Shown: piece after piece, positions 1 through 8,330 of the stretch
Numbering within the stretch: position 1 is the stretch's first letter
How the letters are laid out: each line of letters begins with the position of its first letter
NCBI GenBank assembly: GCA_038243605.1
Contig: JBBSQX010000013.1
Location: 25,871-89,870 of the forward strand
Reading direction: 5' to 3'
Length of the DNA: 64,000 nt
Source: Terrimesophilobacter sp038243605
GTDB taxonomy: Bacteria > Actinomycetota > Actinomycetes > Actinomycetales > Microbacteriaceae
The notes under the pieces: model-generated
The model's database searches: none
Told to the model about the DNA's origin: nothing
What the model saw: only the letters and a program-made list of their open reading frames with translations
Made by a program: the position numbers and the translations under genes

Positions 1-580
1 ACACAAAACCTGTGACCGAGTGTTCAAGCTCCTGAAGACGAAACTCCAGAAGATGGAGTGCATTTGCCAGTACTTGCGTGTGCGGCTTCCAGACAGAGAA
101 GGTCTCGATTAGGTCAGCACGGTTGCCGCTCACCGTTACCCCAATGGGACGCGTGTGCGGAACAGGCATGGGGATAGCGTGCACCCACGTCATTGATTTC
201 GCCTGAAAACGGTCGACAAGTCCGAGTACCGCAGCAGTGAAGCGCTCCCACTGGAAGTCGGGTTCGTATCCGCTCAACAGAAGGAACGGTTGCCCGACCT
301 GATCCTGGGCAAGGTGCAGCGCGAGCGACGGTGGCCGGTAATCCGTGAGATGGTCTTGCTCGAAGTAGATAGTCGGCCGACGAGCACGATAATCCAGCAA
401 GGCATCATTATCGAAAGTGGCGATAACGCGCGAAGTTAAGGTGTCTCGGAGGTTCGTGGTGAACTGACCCACAGCACCACCCGCGTCGGCGAAACCCGTG
501 AGCCCTGCCACAAGAGGCAACCCAATGGGCACGTCGCAAACGTCTGCCGCGAGTGTGTAAAGGCTTTCTGCGTCTTGCAT
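1..580 (-). CDS. PAC2 family protein (proteasome assembly chaperone-like), 3' end outside window
   Basis: The reverse strand reads open from an ATG at 580 to the window edge, giving 193 residues without a stop. The N-terminus (MQDAESLYTLAADV) leads into a Gly-rich segment (AGLTGFADAGGAVGQ) and later YFEQDHLTDYRPPSLAL and LLSGYEPDFQWERF, which fit actinobacterial PAC2 proteins related to archaeal/eukaryotic proteasome assembly chaperones. Their role in actinobacteria is poorly defined. A TAGAGT box six bases before the ATG suggests a leaderless transcript. It is divergent from pepA. The C-terminus is missing only because the window ends. Confidence 0.8.
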   Translation of the reverse strand, partial: MQDAESLYTLAADVCDVPIGLPLVAGLTGFADAGGAVGQFTTNLRDTLTSRVIATFDNDALLDYRARRPTIYFEQDHLTDYRPPSLALHLAQDQVGQPFLLLSGYEPDFQWERFTAAVLGLVDRFQAKSMTWVHAIPMPVPHTRPIGVTVSGNRADLIETFSVWKPHTQVLANALHLLEFRLQELEHSVTGFV

Positions 581-586
581 TCTTCA

Positions 587-592
587 ACTCTA
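587..592 (-). promoter_or_regulatory. candidate -10 box of a leaderless promoter (PAC2 gene)
   Basis: TAGAGT lies six bases upstream of the ATG at 580, placing a transcription start on the A of the start codon. There is no Shine-Dalgarno sequence. This is inferred from motif spacing only. Confidence 0.45.
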
Positions 593-681
593 ACCGTGAG
601 AAAATGGGCACGTCGTGCGAACGGAGGCGCCGCATCAAGCCCTGAGCGAACACAGCGCAGCGAGACCGTAGCTGCGCCAGA

Positions 682-687
682 TAACAT
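682..687 (+). promoter_or_regulatory. candidate -10 box of a leaderless promoter (pepA)
   Basis: TAACAT is followed by six bases and the pepA ATG at 694. No Shine-Dalgarno sequence is present in the spacer. Confidence 0.5.
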
Positions 688-693
688 TGCGGG

Positions 694-2181
694 ATGACTG
701 TAGCTGCTCTCCATCTCACATCTGATTCCGCACTTTCAGTGTCTACTGACGTTCTCGTCATTGGGGTGGGTGGGGCCGATTCAGGGCCGACGCTCCACAC
801 AGACGACGCTGTATTCGATGGCCTCCGTGCCTCGCTTGGTGCTCTCGGCGTCACAGGCGCAGAAGACGAAGTACGCAGGTTTGCTGCACCTTCTGGCTCC
901 GCCAAGAGCGTTGCGCTCGTGGGTCTTGGTTCAGGCGAAGTCACGCCGAACCTACTTCGCCGGGTAGCCGGATCAGCGATACGTCAGCTCGCCGGTGTTG
1001 CGTCGATCGCACTCGCACTGCCCACGACCACCACAGACGACGTTCTGGCCGTTCTCGAGGGTGCTGGTATCGGTAGCTATTCCTTCACTCGCTACCGTTC
1101 GCAGCCGCGGGATGTCTCAAAACTGCCGGCCACAGACATCACGGTTGTCACAAACGTTAGCGGCGTCGAAGACTTACCAGCGCGCGCAACCGTCATTGCC
1201 GATGCCGTGCACAACGTGCGCGACTTGGTCAATATGCCGCCGTTGGATCTCTACCCTGAAACTTTCGCCACCGCGGCCAACGAACTTTCCGATGGCGCGC
1301 CTGTCACCGTCACGGTGCTGGGCGACAAAGAGCTCGCTGAAGGTCGATTTGGAGGAATCATTGGCGTTGGTCAGGGATCAACCCGATCACCACGCCTCGT
1401 GAAAGTTGAGTACGCGCCGGAAGGTGCCTCCAAGCACATCGCCCTAGTTGGCAAAGGAATCACTTTCGATTCCGGCGGATTGTCGCTGAAGCCCGGATCG
1501 TCCATGGTGGGAATGAAGTACGACATGACGGGTGCCGCGACAGTGCTCGCAGTGGCGCTCGCCGTGGCACGGCTGGGGCTGGGAGTGCGCGTGACAGCAT
1601 GGCTGTGCATCGCAGAGAACATGCCATCCGGTTCTGCTATCCGCCCCAATGATGTGCTGACAATCCGTGGAGGTAAGACGGTGGAAGTTTTGAACACGGA
1701 TGCGGAAGGTCGGCTGGTTCTGGCAGATGGTCTTGTGGCTGCGAGCGAAGAGCAGCCGGACGCCATCATCGACGTTGCCACGCTGACCGGTGCCGCTCGC
1801 GTTGCTTTGGGCGACCGATACGTGGGAACGATGGGTGAAGATGCCCTCGTCGGTGATGTCATCGAGGCCTCCAAGTTGGTCGGTGAATTGATGTGGCCCA
1901 TGCCATTGCCAGCAGAGCTTCGGTTACTCCTTAACTCAGATGTTGCCGACATTGCGAACGTAAAGATTGGGAGTTCAGCGGCAGGCATGCTCGTCGCAGG
2001 CGTCTTCCTCCAAGACTTTGTCGGAAACGCAGAAGACGGATCTCGTATCCCTTGGGCGCACCTCGATATCGCCGGTCCCGCCAGCAACGACGCCAGTGGT
2101 TACGGCTACACGGGCAAGGGCCCTACCGGTGTTGCTGTACGCACCCTGATAGCGCTGGCCGAGCGAGTTTCTCTGTCGTAG
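694..2181 (+). CDS. pepA: leucyl aminopeptidase (M17 family)
   Basis: This 495-residue protein has the full M17 architecture: an N-terminal macro-like domain (about residues 1-180) and a C-terminal dinuclear metal peptidase domain. The family metal and catalytic segments are visible: VGKGITFDSGGLSLKPG, then MKYDMTGAA, and NTDAEGRLVLADGL, which carries the metal-binding Asp/Glu and catalytic Arg. It removes N-terminal residues from cytoplasmic peptides and contributes to peptide turnover. Length is normal for the family. It stands alone between the divergent PAC2 gene and lpd, and the 97-base gap to lpd suggests separate transcription. Confidence 0.95.
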   Translation: MTVAALHLTSDSALSVSTDVLVIGVGGADSGPTLHTDDAVFDGLRASLGALGVTGAEDEVRRFAAPSGSAKSVALVGLGSGEVTPNLLRRVAGSAIRQLAGVASIALALPTTTTDDVLAVLEGAGIGSYSFTRYRSQPRDVSKLPATDITVVTNVSGVEDLPARATVIADAVHNVRDLVNMPPLDLYPETFATAANELSDGAPVTVTVLGDKELAEGRFGGIIGVGQGSTRSPRLVKVEYAPEGASKHIALVGKGITFDSGGLSLKPGSSMVGMKYDMTGAATVLAVALAVARLGLGVRVTAWLCIAENMPSGSAIRPNDVLTIRGGKTVEVLNTDAEGRLVLADGLVAASEEQPDAIIDVATLTGAARVALGDRYVGTMGEDALVGDVIEASKLVGELMWPMPLPAELRLLLNSDVADIANVKIGSSAAGMLVAGVFLQDFVGNAEDGSRIPWAHLDIAGPASNDASGYGYTGKGPTGVAVRTLIALAERVSLS

Positions 2182-2278
2182 TAAGGTCGAAGTTGCAGAA
2201 GAACCTGCCAGATCAATCCCCGCAGCGCGACCCTGCGCGCGGTGGCGTATAAGTACTAAAACCCGAGGGAGTTACCCG

Positions 2279-3652
2279 GTGTCGGAACAGAATTTTGACC
2301 TTGTAGTCCTCGGAGCCGGAAGTGGCGGATATGCTGCGGCTCTGCGTGCAACCGAACTAGGAATGAGCGTCGCGCTCATCGAAAAGAACAAGGTCGGCGG
2401 CACGTGCCTGCACGTTGGCTGCATCCCAACCAAGGCCCTTCTGCACTCCGCAGAAGTCGCTGACGTCTCGCGAGGCTCCGCCAAGTTTGGCATCAACGCC
2501 AGGTTTGAGGGCATCGACATTGCGGCAGTGACCTCGTATCGCGAGGGTATCGTCGCCAGCAAATACAAGGGTTTGCAGGGCCTCATCAAGATGCGCGGCA
2601 TTACCATGATCGAGGGCGAAGGCAAGTTGGTTTCCCCCACGACCGTGCAAGTTGGAGACGACCGCATCACGGGCAAGAACGTTGTCCTTGCCACCGGCTC
2701 CTACTCCCGTTCACTTCCAGGTCTAGAAATCGGCGGACGTGTGATCACCTCCGAGCAAGCACTTGAGCTTCCGTTCGTGCCGCGCAAGGTTGCAGTTCTC
2801 GGTGGTGGCGTCATTGGCGTTGAATTCTCCAGCGTGTGGCGCTCATGGGGTGCAGAAGTCACCATCATTGAAGCCCTCCCCCACCTTGTCCCCAATGAGG
2901 ATGAGTCAGTGAGCAAGCAGTTCGAACGTGCATTCCGTCGCCGCGGCATCGACTTCACGCTCGGAGTCCGCTTCCAAAGCGTGACTCAGAACGACTCCGG
3001 AGTCGTCGTGACCCTTGAGAACGGCGACACTGTTGAGGCCGAGATCTTGCTCGTCGCTGTGGGCCGTGGCCCGTCGACAGCCAATTTGGGCTTCGAAGAA
3101 GTTGGCGTCACGATGGACCGTGGCTTCGTCATCACGAACGAACGGCTCGCAACCAATATTCCTGGGCTTTACGCCGTGGGCGACATCGTTCCAGGACTAC
3201 AACTGGCCCACCGCGGTTTCCAGCAAGGAATCTTCGTGGCAGAGGAAATTGCTGGCCTGAACCCGATTGTCATCTCGGATGCCAACATTCCCAAGGTCAC
3301 ATACTCTGACCCGGAGGTTGCCTCGGTCGGTCTCTCAGAGGCAAAAGCCAAAGAAGAGTACGGCGACGACAAGATCACCAGTTACGACTACAACCTCGCA
3401 GGGAACGGCAAGAGCCACATCCTGGAAACCGCAGGGTCAATCAAGGTCGTTCGCGTCAACGACGGCCCCATCGTCGGCGTGCACATGATCGGAGCCCGCG
3501 TTGGCGAGCTCATCGGCGAGGCGCAACTGGCAGTGAACTGGGAGGCATACCCTGAAGACATTGCACCACTTATTCACGCCCACCCGACCCAGAACGAAGC
3601 GCTCGGTGAAGCGTTCCTCGCTCTTGCCGGTAAACCACTTCACGCGATCTAG
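2279..3652 (+). CDS. lpdA: dihydrolipoyl dehydrogenase (E3)
   Basis: 457 residues, GTG start preceded by GAGGGAG. An N-terminal FAD Rossmann motif (LGAGSGGYAAA) is followed by the redox disulfide GGTCLHVGCIPTKALLHS (Cys43 and Cys48), a central NAD-binding GGGVIGVEF motif and the C-terminal HAHPTQNEALGEA segment with the catalytic His-Glu pair. The flavoprotein reoxidises dihydrolipoamide on the E2 subunit of pyruvate and 2-oxoglutarate dehydrogenase complexes and reduces NAD+. It lies 56 bases upstream of the E2 gene, so the two are probably co-transcribed. Confidence 0.95.
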   Translation: MSEQNFDLVVLGAGSGGYAAALRATELGMSVALIEKNKVGGTCLHVGCIPTKALLHSAEVADVSRGSAKFGINARFEGIDIAAVTSYREGIVASKYKGLQGLIKMRGITMIEGEGKLVSPTTVQVGDDRITGKNVVLATGSYSRSLPGLEIGGRVITSEQALELPFVPRKVAVLGGGVIGVEFSSVWRSWGAEVTIIEALPHLVPNEDESVSKQFERAFRRRGIDFTLGVRFQSVTQNDSGVVVTLENGDTVEAEILLVAVGRGPSTANLGFEEVGVTMDRGFVITNERLATNIPGLYAVGDIVPGLQLAHRGFQQGIFVAEEIAGLNPIVISDANIPKVTYSDPEVASVGLSEAKAKEEYGDDKITSYDYNLAGNGKSHILETAGSIKVVRVNDGPIVGVHMIGARVGELIGEAQLAVNWEAYPEDIAPLIHAHPTQNEALGEAFLALAGKPLHAI

Positions 3653-3708
3653 TCCGCCAAGCGAACTATGCTTGACGAGATATCCAAGGTTTTAAAGGAG
3701 CACCACTG

Positions 3709-5424
3709 ATGAGCGAATCCGTCAACCTCCCGGCACTCGGCGAGAGTGTCACCGAAGGAACGGTGACCCGTTGGTTAAAGAAGGTCGGTGACCGAGTTGA
3801 GGTCGACGAGCCTTTAGTCGAAGTGTCCACTGACAAAGTAGACACGGAGATCCCGTCACCCGTCGCCGGCATCCTTGAGGCGATTCTCGTCGCCGAGGAT
3901 GAGACCGTGGAGGTCGGCACTCCTCTGGCTACCGTTGGGGACGGCACTGGCGCATCTGATGCTCCTGCGGCCCCCGCTGTGGAAGACGCACCCGCCGCCC
4001 CCGAGGCGACGCCTGCGCCTGAAACAGCACCCGCTCCCGCATCCCAGTGGGCGCCAGCACCCGAAGCCGCAGCTCCGGCAGCTGAGGCCGCACCTGAGGC
4101 TGCGCCAGCAGCACCGGAAGCAGCACCGACGGCAGCACCGACGGCACCGGAAGCGGCTCCCGAGTTTCCGCCGGCAGCTCCAGAAGTAGTTCCAGTGTCT
4201 GATGCCGCTTCCGAGGGCACTCCAGCACCTGAAGCTCCGGCAACGGCTCCCGAGTTTCCCCGAGCGCCCGAAGCTCCAACAGAACATGCACCAGCGCCTG
4301 AGGCCTCAACAGCCCCTGACCCAGCTCCTGAAGCCCCGCCCGCGAATGAGTCTGGTCCGGTCGCCACTTCGACGCCAACAACTGAAGAACTTGCGTCGAC
4401 GCCGGCGCCCGGTCTCACAGCCCCCGCACCCGCTTATGGGGCACCGCCTGCACCGGCAACCGAGTCTGCACCTGTCGTGGCGACTGCCCCTTCTGTGGCA
4501 GCACCTGTTCCGGCGCAGTCCCCCGCGGCAAACACTGCTGGCTACGTCACGCCACTGGTCCGAAAACTTGCGAATGACAGTGGCATTGACCTTTCAACCA
4601 TCAGCGGTTCAGGGATTGGCGGCCGCATCCGTAAGCAAGATGTAATCTCTGCCGCTTCAGGTAGTCCCGCATCCGGCGCCCCCGTGCGTCACGCACTTGA
4701 GACGTCGCCATTGCGTGGCACGACTGTTCCGATGTCGCGGTTGCGCAAAGTTGTGGCAGAGCGTGCAGTGATTTCAATGCAGTCGTCTGCGCAACTCACC
4801 ACCGTGGTCGAAGTTGATGTCACGGCTGTTGCCTCCTTCCGCGACGATGTGAAAGCAGAGTTCCTGGAGAAGACCGGCAACAAGCTGACCTTTCTGCCGT
4901 TCTTCACGCTTGCAGCGGCAGAGGCGCTCAAGGCGTTCCCGATCATCAATGCGACGATCGAAGGCGAAAGCATCGTTTACCCAGGCCAGGAAAATATTTC
5001 TATGGCAGTGGACACTGAACGCGGGCTACTGACTCCGGTCATCCGCAACGCTGGTGACCTGAATATCGCACAGTTGGCGGCAGAGGTCGCCGATCTTGCT
5101 AACCGCACCCGCAATAACCAGTTGCGCCCAGATGAACTGGCCGGTGGAACGTTCACCGTCACCAACACTGGATCACGTGGGGCGCTCTTTGATACCCCGG
5201 TAGTGTTCCTTCCGCAGTCGGCCATCCTCGGTACCGGCATTGTCATCAAAAAGCCGGTCGTCGTGACAGATAACGGGCTCGATGCGATAGCGATCCGTTC
5301 GATGGCCTTCATGGCGCTCTCCTACGACCACAGAATTGTGGATGGCGCGGATGCCGCACGCTTCCTCGTGGCGGTCAAGGAGCGTCTAGAGGGCGGCGAC
5401 TTCCGTGGAGTGCTAGGAATCTAG
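3709..5424 (+). CDS. sucB: 2-oxoacid dehydrogenase E2 component (dihydrolipoamide acyltransferase)
   Basis: 571 residues with AAAGGAG upstream. Residues 1-80 form one lipoyl domain, with the lipoylated lysine in VEVSTDKVDTE (Lys43). Residues about 85-275 are an Ala/Pro/Glu-rich flexible linker. A peripheral subunit-binding domain follows at about 280-315 (VTPLVRKLANDSG), then the catalytic acyltransferase domain ending with SYDHRIVDGADAARF, which contains the catalytic His. In actinobacteria this SucB/DlaT-type E2 commonly serves pyruvate dehydrogenase, so it probably works with aceE at 25 kb and lpdA next door. The stop codon shares CTAG with the convergent gene. Confidence 0.93.
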   Translation: MSESVNLPALGESVTEGTVTRWLKKVGDRVEVDEPLVEVSTDKVDTEIPSPVAGILEAILVAEDETVEVGTPLATVGDGTGASDAPAAPAVEDAPAAPEATPAPETAPAPASQWAPAPEAAAPAAEAAPEAAPAAPEAAPTAAPTAPEAAPEFPPAAPEVVPVSDAASEGTPAPEAPATAPEFPRAPEAPTEHAPAPEASTAPDPAPEAPPANESGPVATSTPTTEELASTPAPGLTAPAPAYGAPPAPATESAPVVATAPSVAAPVPAQSPAANTAGYVTPLVRKLANDSGIDLSTISGSGIGGRIRKQDVISAASGSPASGAPVRHALETSPLRGTTVPMSRLRKVVAERAVISMQSSAQLTTVVEVDVTAVASFRDDVKAEFLEKTGNKLTFLPFFTLAAAEALKAFPIINATIEGESIVYPGQENISMAVDTERGLLTPVIRNAGDLNIAQLAAEVADLANRTRNNQLRPDELAGGTFTVTNTGSRGALFDTPVVFLPQSAILGTGIVIKKPVVVTDNGLDAIAIRSMAFMALSYDHRIVDGADAARFLVAVKERLEGGDFRGVLGI

Positions 5425-6944
5425 TACGGCGCATCTGCCATCGGCACGAGATCCCGGATACGCCACCCCTCGTCGCCTTTGATGATGAGCAGCGAAAAGG
5501 ATGCCGCCTGCGTGGCCGCTCCTTCGGGAGCAGCATCGGAGTTGGGTGCGTCAAAGCTGATACTGAGCAGAACGCTGTCACCCAGGCGTTCCATTAGGGA
5601 AACGTGGCGGGGCATCGAGGCTCCGCCATTCGGGCTCGGTGGCAGCACAAGAGAACCGTCGGGCGCACCACCGTCTTGCAGCAACCTCACCTGAGTAGAA
5701 TCTGAATCCATGGCCGCGGAGCCCTGCTGGTTCACCGAATCAAAGCACAAGACCGAATGCTCGATGATGCAGTCGTCACGTAAATCAAGCAGAGCCGTAG
5801 CGGCCGCCAACGGGTCGTCACCGAGAATGGCAGCATCCGTCAACGGTGCTGCGAACGTCGGCGTTGGTAACGGTGATGGCTGGTGAGACTGCGCAGAATC
5901 CCCGCCACCGTGTGAAGGAAGAATAGCGGCCGCCGCCACGACGCTCGAAGCAACAATCGCCGCGATGATCCACACCGGCTTTCGAACCGGGCCCAGCATT
6001 TTTCTGATGCGTTGGATGAGGCTCGACACCGGGCTACGCTCGAGGATGCGATGCGACGACTCGAGCAGTGTGTTCACCATGCCATCGGGCACGTGCAGAA
6101 ATGAGGCAATATTGATTGCCAGTGGATGAGGATCCACAATGGCACGTTGCGTTGTGATTTCGTGCTGAGCAGCGGGCGTCGACTCACTGTCAACGCGACT
6201 GGCGTGGGATTCCACGCGAGAGGGGATAAGTGCTGAGGGCTTCTCGCCAAAGGAGGTCGCGAAATTTATTGGAGCAGCACGAGCGGACTGAAAGAGACGG
6301 TCGGCGAGCTCATGGGCAAACGACGCATGGTCGCGATCAAGCGATGTAGAAAGCCATCGCGCGATGTCGCTGGTGGAGTCCAACGTGGTGAGGCAGGTAG
6401 CCACAAGCCCACTAAGGTCAGCGGCGACCGCTGATTGCTGCATCAGCAACGCGGGCGAAACGCTGAACCCCGTTGCTTTTTCTGGCATGGCGGTAAAGAT
6501 CTCAGAATCGCCGAAACTCGTGAGAACGGGAGCACCTGCATCGTCGAACAGAACTGAGCTGCTTCTCATGCGCCCATGTGCAACGCCTATTCGGTGGAGG
6601 TCAGCCACGGCCAAGCACAGTGGGGCAAGGATAGTGACGGCCTCCCCGTCGCTTGGTCTAACACTTCCCAGCACGCGGCCAAGGTTCCACTGCGAAAGCC
6701 GCTGCAGGATGAGGCACGGCACGCCATCCGGGCCCATCGCGAGATCCTCAAGGCGAAGCAGATGTCGCCCTGATGCTCGCCCAAGTGCCTCGATCTCACT
6801 ATCGATACGATCACGAGAGGCTCCCTCGTGGAAGACTTTGATCGCCGCCGTTTCTGAACCGTCATTGCCTAACCAGACGTCGCTGCGCGAGCCGACACCT
6901 AGCCTTCTTATAAGTCGATAACCACCGAGTGAATCCACGCTCAC
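5421..6944 (-). CDS. membrane-anchored protein kinase-like protein (predicted pseudokinase)
   Basis: The N-terminal domain resembles Ser/Thr protein kinases: GYRLIRRLGVGSRSDVWLG is a glycine-loop equivalent and AAIKVF keeps the ATP-site lysine. The catalytic loop, normally HRDLKPxN, reads VAHGRMRSSSVLF and the DFG motif reads TSFGD, so the catalytic Asp and the metal-binding Asp/Asn are lost. A single membrane segment (PVWIIAAIVASSVVAAAAIL) precedes an extracytoplasmic domain of about 150 residues. It is therefore probably a signalling or scaffold pseudokinase, not an active kinase. An in-frame ATG exists at 7013, but the GTG at 6944 follows GAGG and leaves room for the divergent promoter. 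The start is uncertain. Confidence 0.8.
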   Translation of the reverse strand: MSVDSLGGYRLIRRLGVGSRSDVWLGNDGSETAAIKVFHEGASRDRIDSEIEALGRASGRHLLRLEDLAMGPDGVPCLILQRLSQWNLGRVLGSVRPSDGEAVTILAPLCLAVADLHRIGVAHGRMRSSSVLFDDAGAPVLTSFGDSEIFTAMPEKATGFSVSPALLMQQSAVAADLSGLVATCLTTLDSTSDIARWLSTSLDRDHASFAHELADRLFQSARAAPINFATSFGEKPSALIPSRVESHASRVDSESTPAAQHEITTQRAIVDPHPLAINIASFLHVPDGMVNTLLESSHRILERSPVSSLIQRIRKMLGPVRKPVWIIAAIVASSVVAAAAILPSHGGGDSAQSHQPSPLPTPTFAAPLTDAAILGDDPLAAATALLDLRDDCIIEHSVLCFDSVNQQGSAAMDSDSTQVRLLQDGGAPDGSLVLPPSPNGGASMPRHVSLMERLGDSVLLSISFDAPNSDAAPEGAATQAASFSLLIIKGDEGWRIRDLVPMADAPY

Positions 6945-7035
6945 ATCCTCGCGCTGCTCCCACGCAGTGACGCCACACTCTTCCGCGGATTGTGTATTGC
7001 ACCCTAGTGCCATACGAGTGGAGGAGAAGAGCCGG

Positions 7036-7041
7036 TATCGT
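7036..7041 (+). promoter_or_regulatory. candidate -10 box of a leaderless promoter (DUF4191 gene)
   Basis: TATCGT is separated by seven bases from the ATG at 7049, and the spacer TGTTGTT has no ribosome binding site. This spacing supports choosing 7049 over the in-frame ATG at 6992. Confidence 0.45.
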
Positions 7042-7048
7042 TGTTGTT

Positions 7049-7765
7049 ATGGCACGCGAGAAATCCACTACCCCCAAGGCCGCCAAAGAACCAGGTCGTC
7101 TGAAGCAGATGTACCGGGTCTTCCAGATGACCCGTCGCTACGACCCCCGCTCTGTCTGGTGGATGGCTCTTGCGTTTGCTGTTCCGGTCATCATCGGCAC
7201 CGCGGTGGGCTTCCTGATCTCCGGCAATAGTGCGCCGGGAATCATCCTTTGGATCGTTTCTGGCGTGCTCGGTGGCGTGCTCGCTTTCATGATGGTTTTG
7301 GCCCGCAAAGCAGAGCGCGCGGCCTACTCCCAGATCGCGGGCCAGCCAGGAGCAGTCGGGGCCGTACTCAAAAGTTCTTTGCCACGCGGCTGGAGCGGGA
7401 GTGAGATGCCCGTCGCCATCAGCCCGAAAACTCAGGATGCCGTCTACCGTGCCGTCGGTAAGGGTGGTGTTGTTCTCATTGGTGAGGGCCCCGCAACTCG
7501 CACCCAGAAGATGATCAACGACGAACGTCGCAAGATTTCTCGAATCCTTCCGAATGTTCCGGTGAACGTATTGCAGGTTGGGCCGGATGCAGACGCAGTG
7601 CCACTGCACAAGCTCGCACGGCGACTCGGAAAGTTTAAGAAGTCACTCAACAAGGCTGAAATTTACGCGGTGAACAACCGGGTCAGCTCGCTACATAAGG
7701 GTCCAAACTTGCCAATCCCCAAAGGTGTCGACCCCATGAAAGCACGATCTTCTCGTCGAGGCTAA
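7049..7765 (+). CDS. DUF4191 family membrane protein
   Basis: 238 residues from the ATG at 7049. A basic N-terminus (MAREKSTTPKAAKEPGRLKQ) is followed by two adjacent hydrophobic helices (WWMALAFAVPVIIGTAVGF and IILWIVSGVLGGVLAFMMVL) and a basic soluble C-terminal half. This arrangement is the actinobacterial DUF4191 family, of unknown function. It ends 18 bases before the convergent RDD gene. The order DUF4191, RDD, glnA is a familiar actinobacterial neighbourhood, but I cannot infer a role from it. Confidence 0.85.
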   Translation: MAREKSTTPKAAKEPGRLKQMYRVFQMTRRYDPRSVWWMALAFAVPVIIGTAVGFLISGNSAPGIILWIVSGVLGGVLAFMMVLARKAERAAYSQIAGQPGAVGAVLKSSLPRGWSGSEMPVAISPKTQDAVYRAVGKGGVVLIGEGPATRTQKMINDERRKISRILPNVPVNVLQVGPDADAVPLHKLARRLGKFKKSLNKAEIYAVNNRVSSLHKGPNLPIPKGVDPMKARSSRRG

Positions 7766-7783
7766 GCCTTGCGTTTTAGAGCC

Positions 7784-8200
7784 CTAACGAACGACGAGGA
7801 TAGTTCCGGCTGCCTTGTCGTGAAGCCCGCGTTGCTCACGGTCCCAGATGAGTGCGGGAATCAGAAAGCACAGAAGAACTGTGCGCACGATCGGACGCCA
7901 CGCGCCAATCCAACCGCTCGCGATCGGGACAACGCGCATCCTGAAGACAATGTGCCCAATGCTGCCACTCACGAACATGAGAAAGACAATTTGTGTGAGC
8001 GCAAAGACACCCAGGGTCGCGAAGCTATCGAACTGAAAAAACCCAGCAGACACAAGCAGGCTAAGGCCCCAGTCGACGCAGAGAGCGCCCATGCGCCGCC
8101 CTGTTCTCGCCACAGAGCGCGGCCCATGCTGAGGCAGCCCAAGGCGTTCCCCCGGCCAACGCTGGTCGAGCGGGGGCAGGGCAGGATTGGTTTCATGCAC
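7784..8200 (-). CDS. RDD family membrane protein
   Basis: 138 residues. The segment RSVARTGRRMGALCVDWGLSL corresponds to the RDD signature region (Arg followed by Asp in the first membrane helix). Further hydrophobic helices follow (FATLGVFALTQIVFLMFVSG and a C-terminal one near IVRTVLLCFLIPALIW). RDD proteins are small integral membrane proteins; some have been linked to ion transport, but function here is unknown. It is divergent from glnA, with about 130 bases between them for both promoters. Confidence 0.8.
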   Translation of the reverse strand: MHETNPALPPLDQRWPGERLGLPQHGPRSVARTGRRMGALCVDWGLSLLVSAGFFQFDSFATLGVFALTQIVFLMFVSGSIGHIVFRMRVVPIASGWIGAWRPIVRTVLLCFLIPALIWDREQRGLHDKAAGTILVVR

Positions 8201-8330
8201 GCTCCGATACTATGGGAGGCCCGAAACATGGGCGAAACATCGGTGATACCGTCGCGAAATCGGTGGAGCGTAATGTCAAACCTGTTGCAGAAGAACGCCA
8301 TGTACCGCACGGAACCCAAGGAGTCCGCAC

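Noticed and set aside
3666..4418. Long Ala/Gly/Ser-rich open frame opposite the sucB linker (250 codons)
   Set aside because: It is a shadow of the Ala/Pro-rich linker codons, with no ribosome site and no family similarity.
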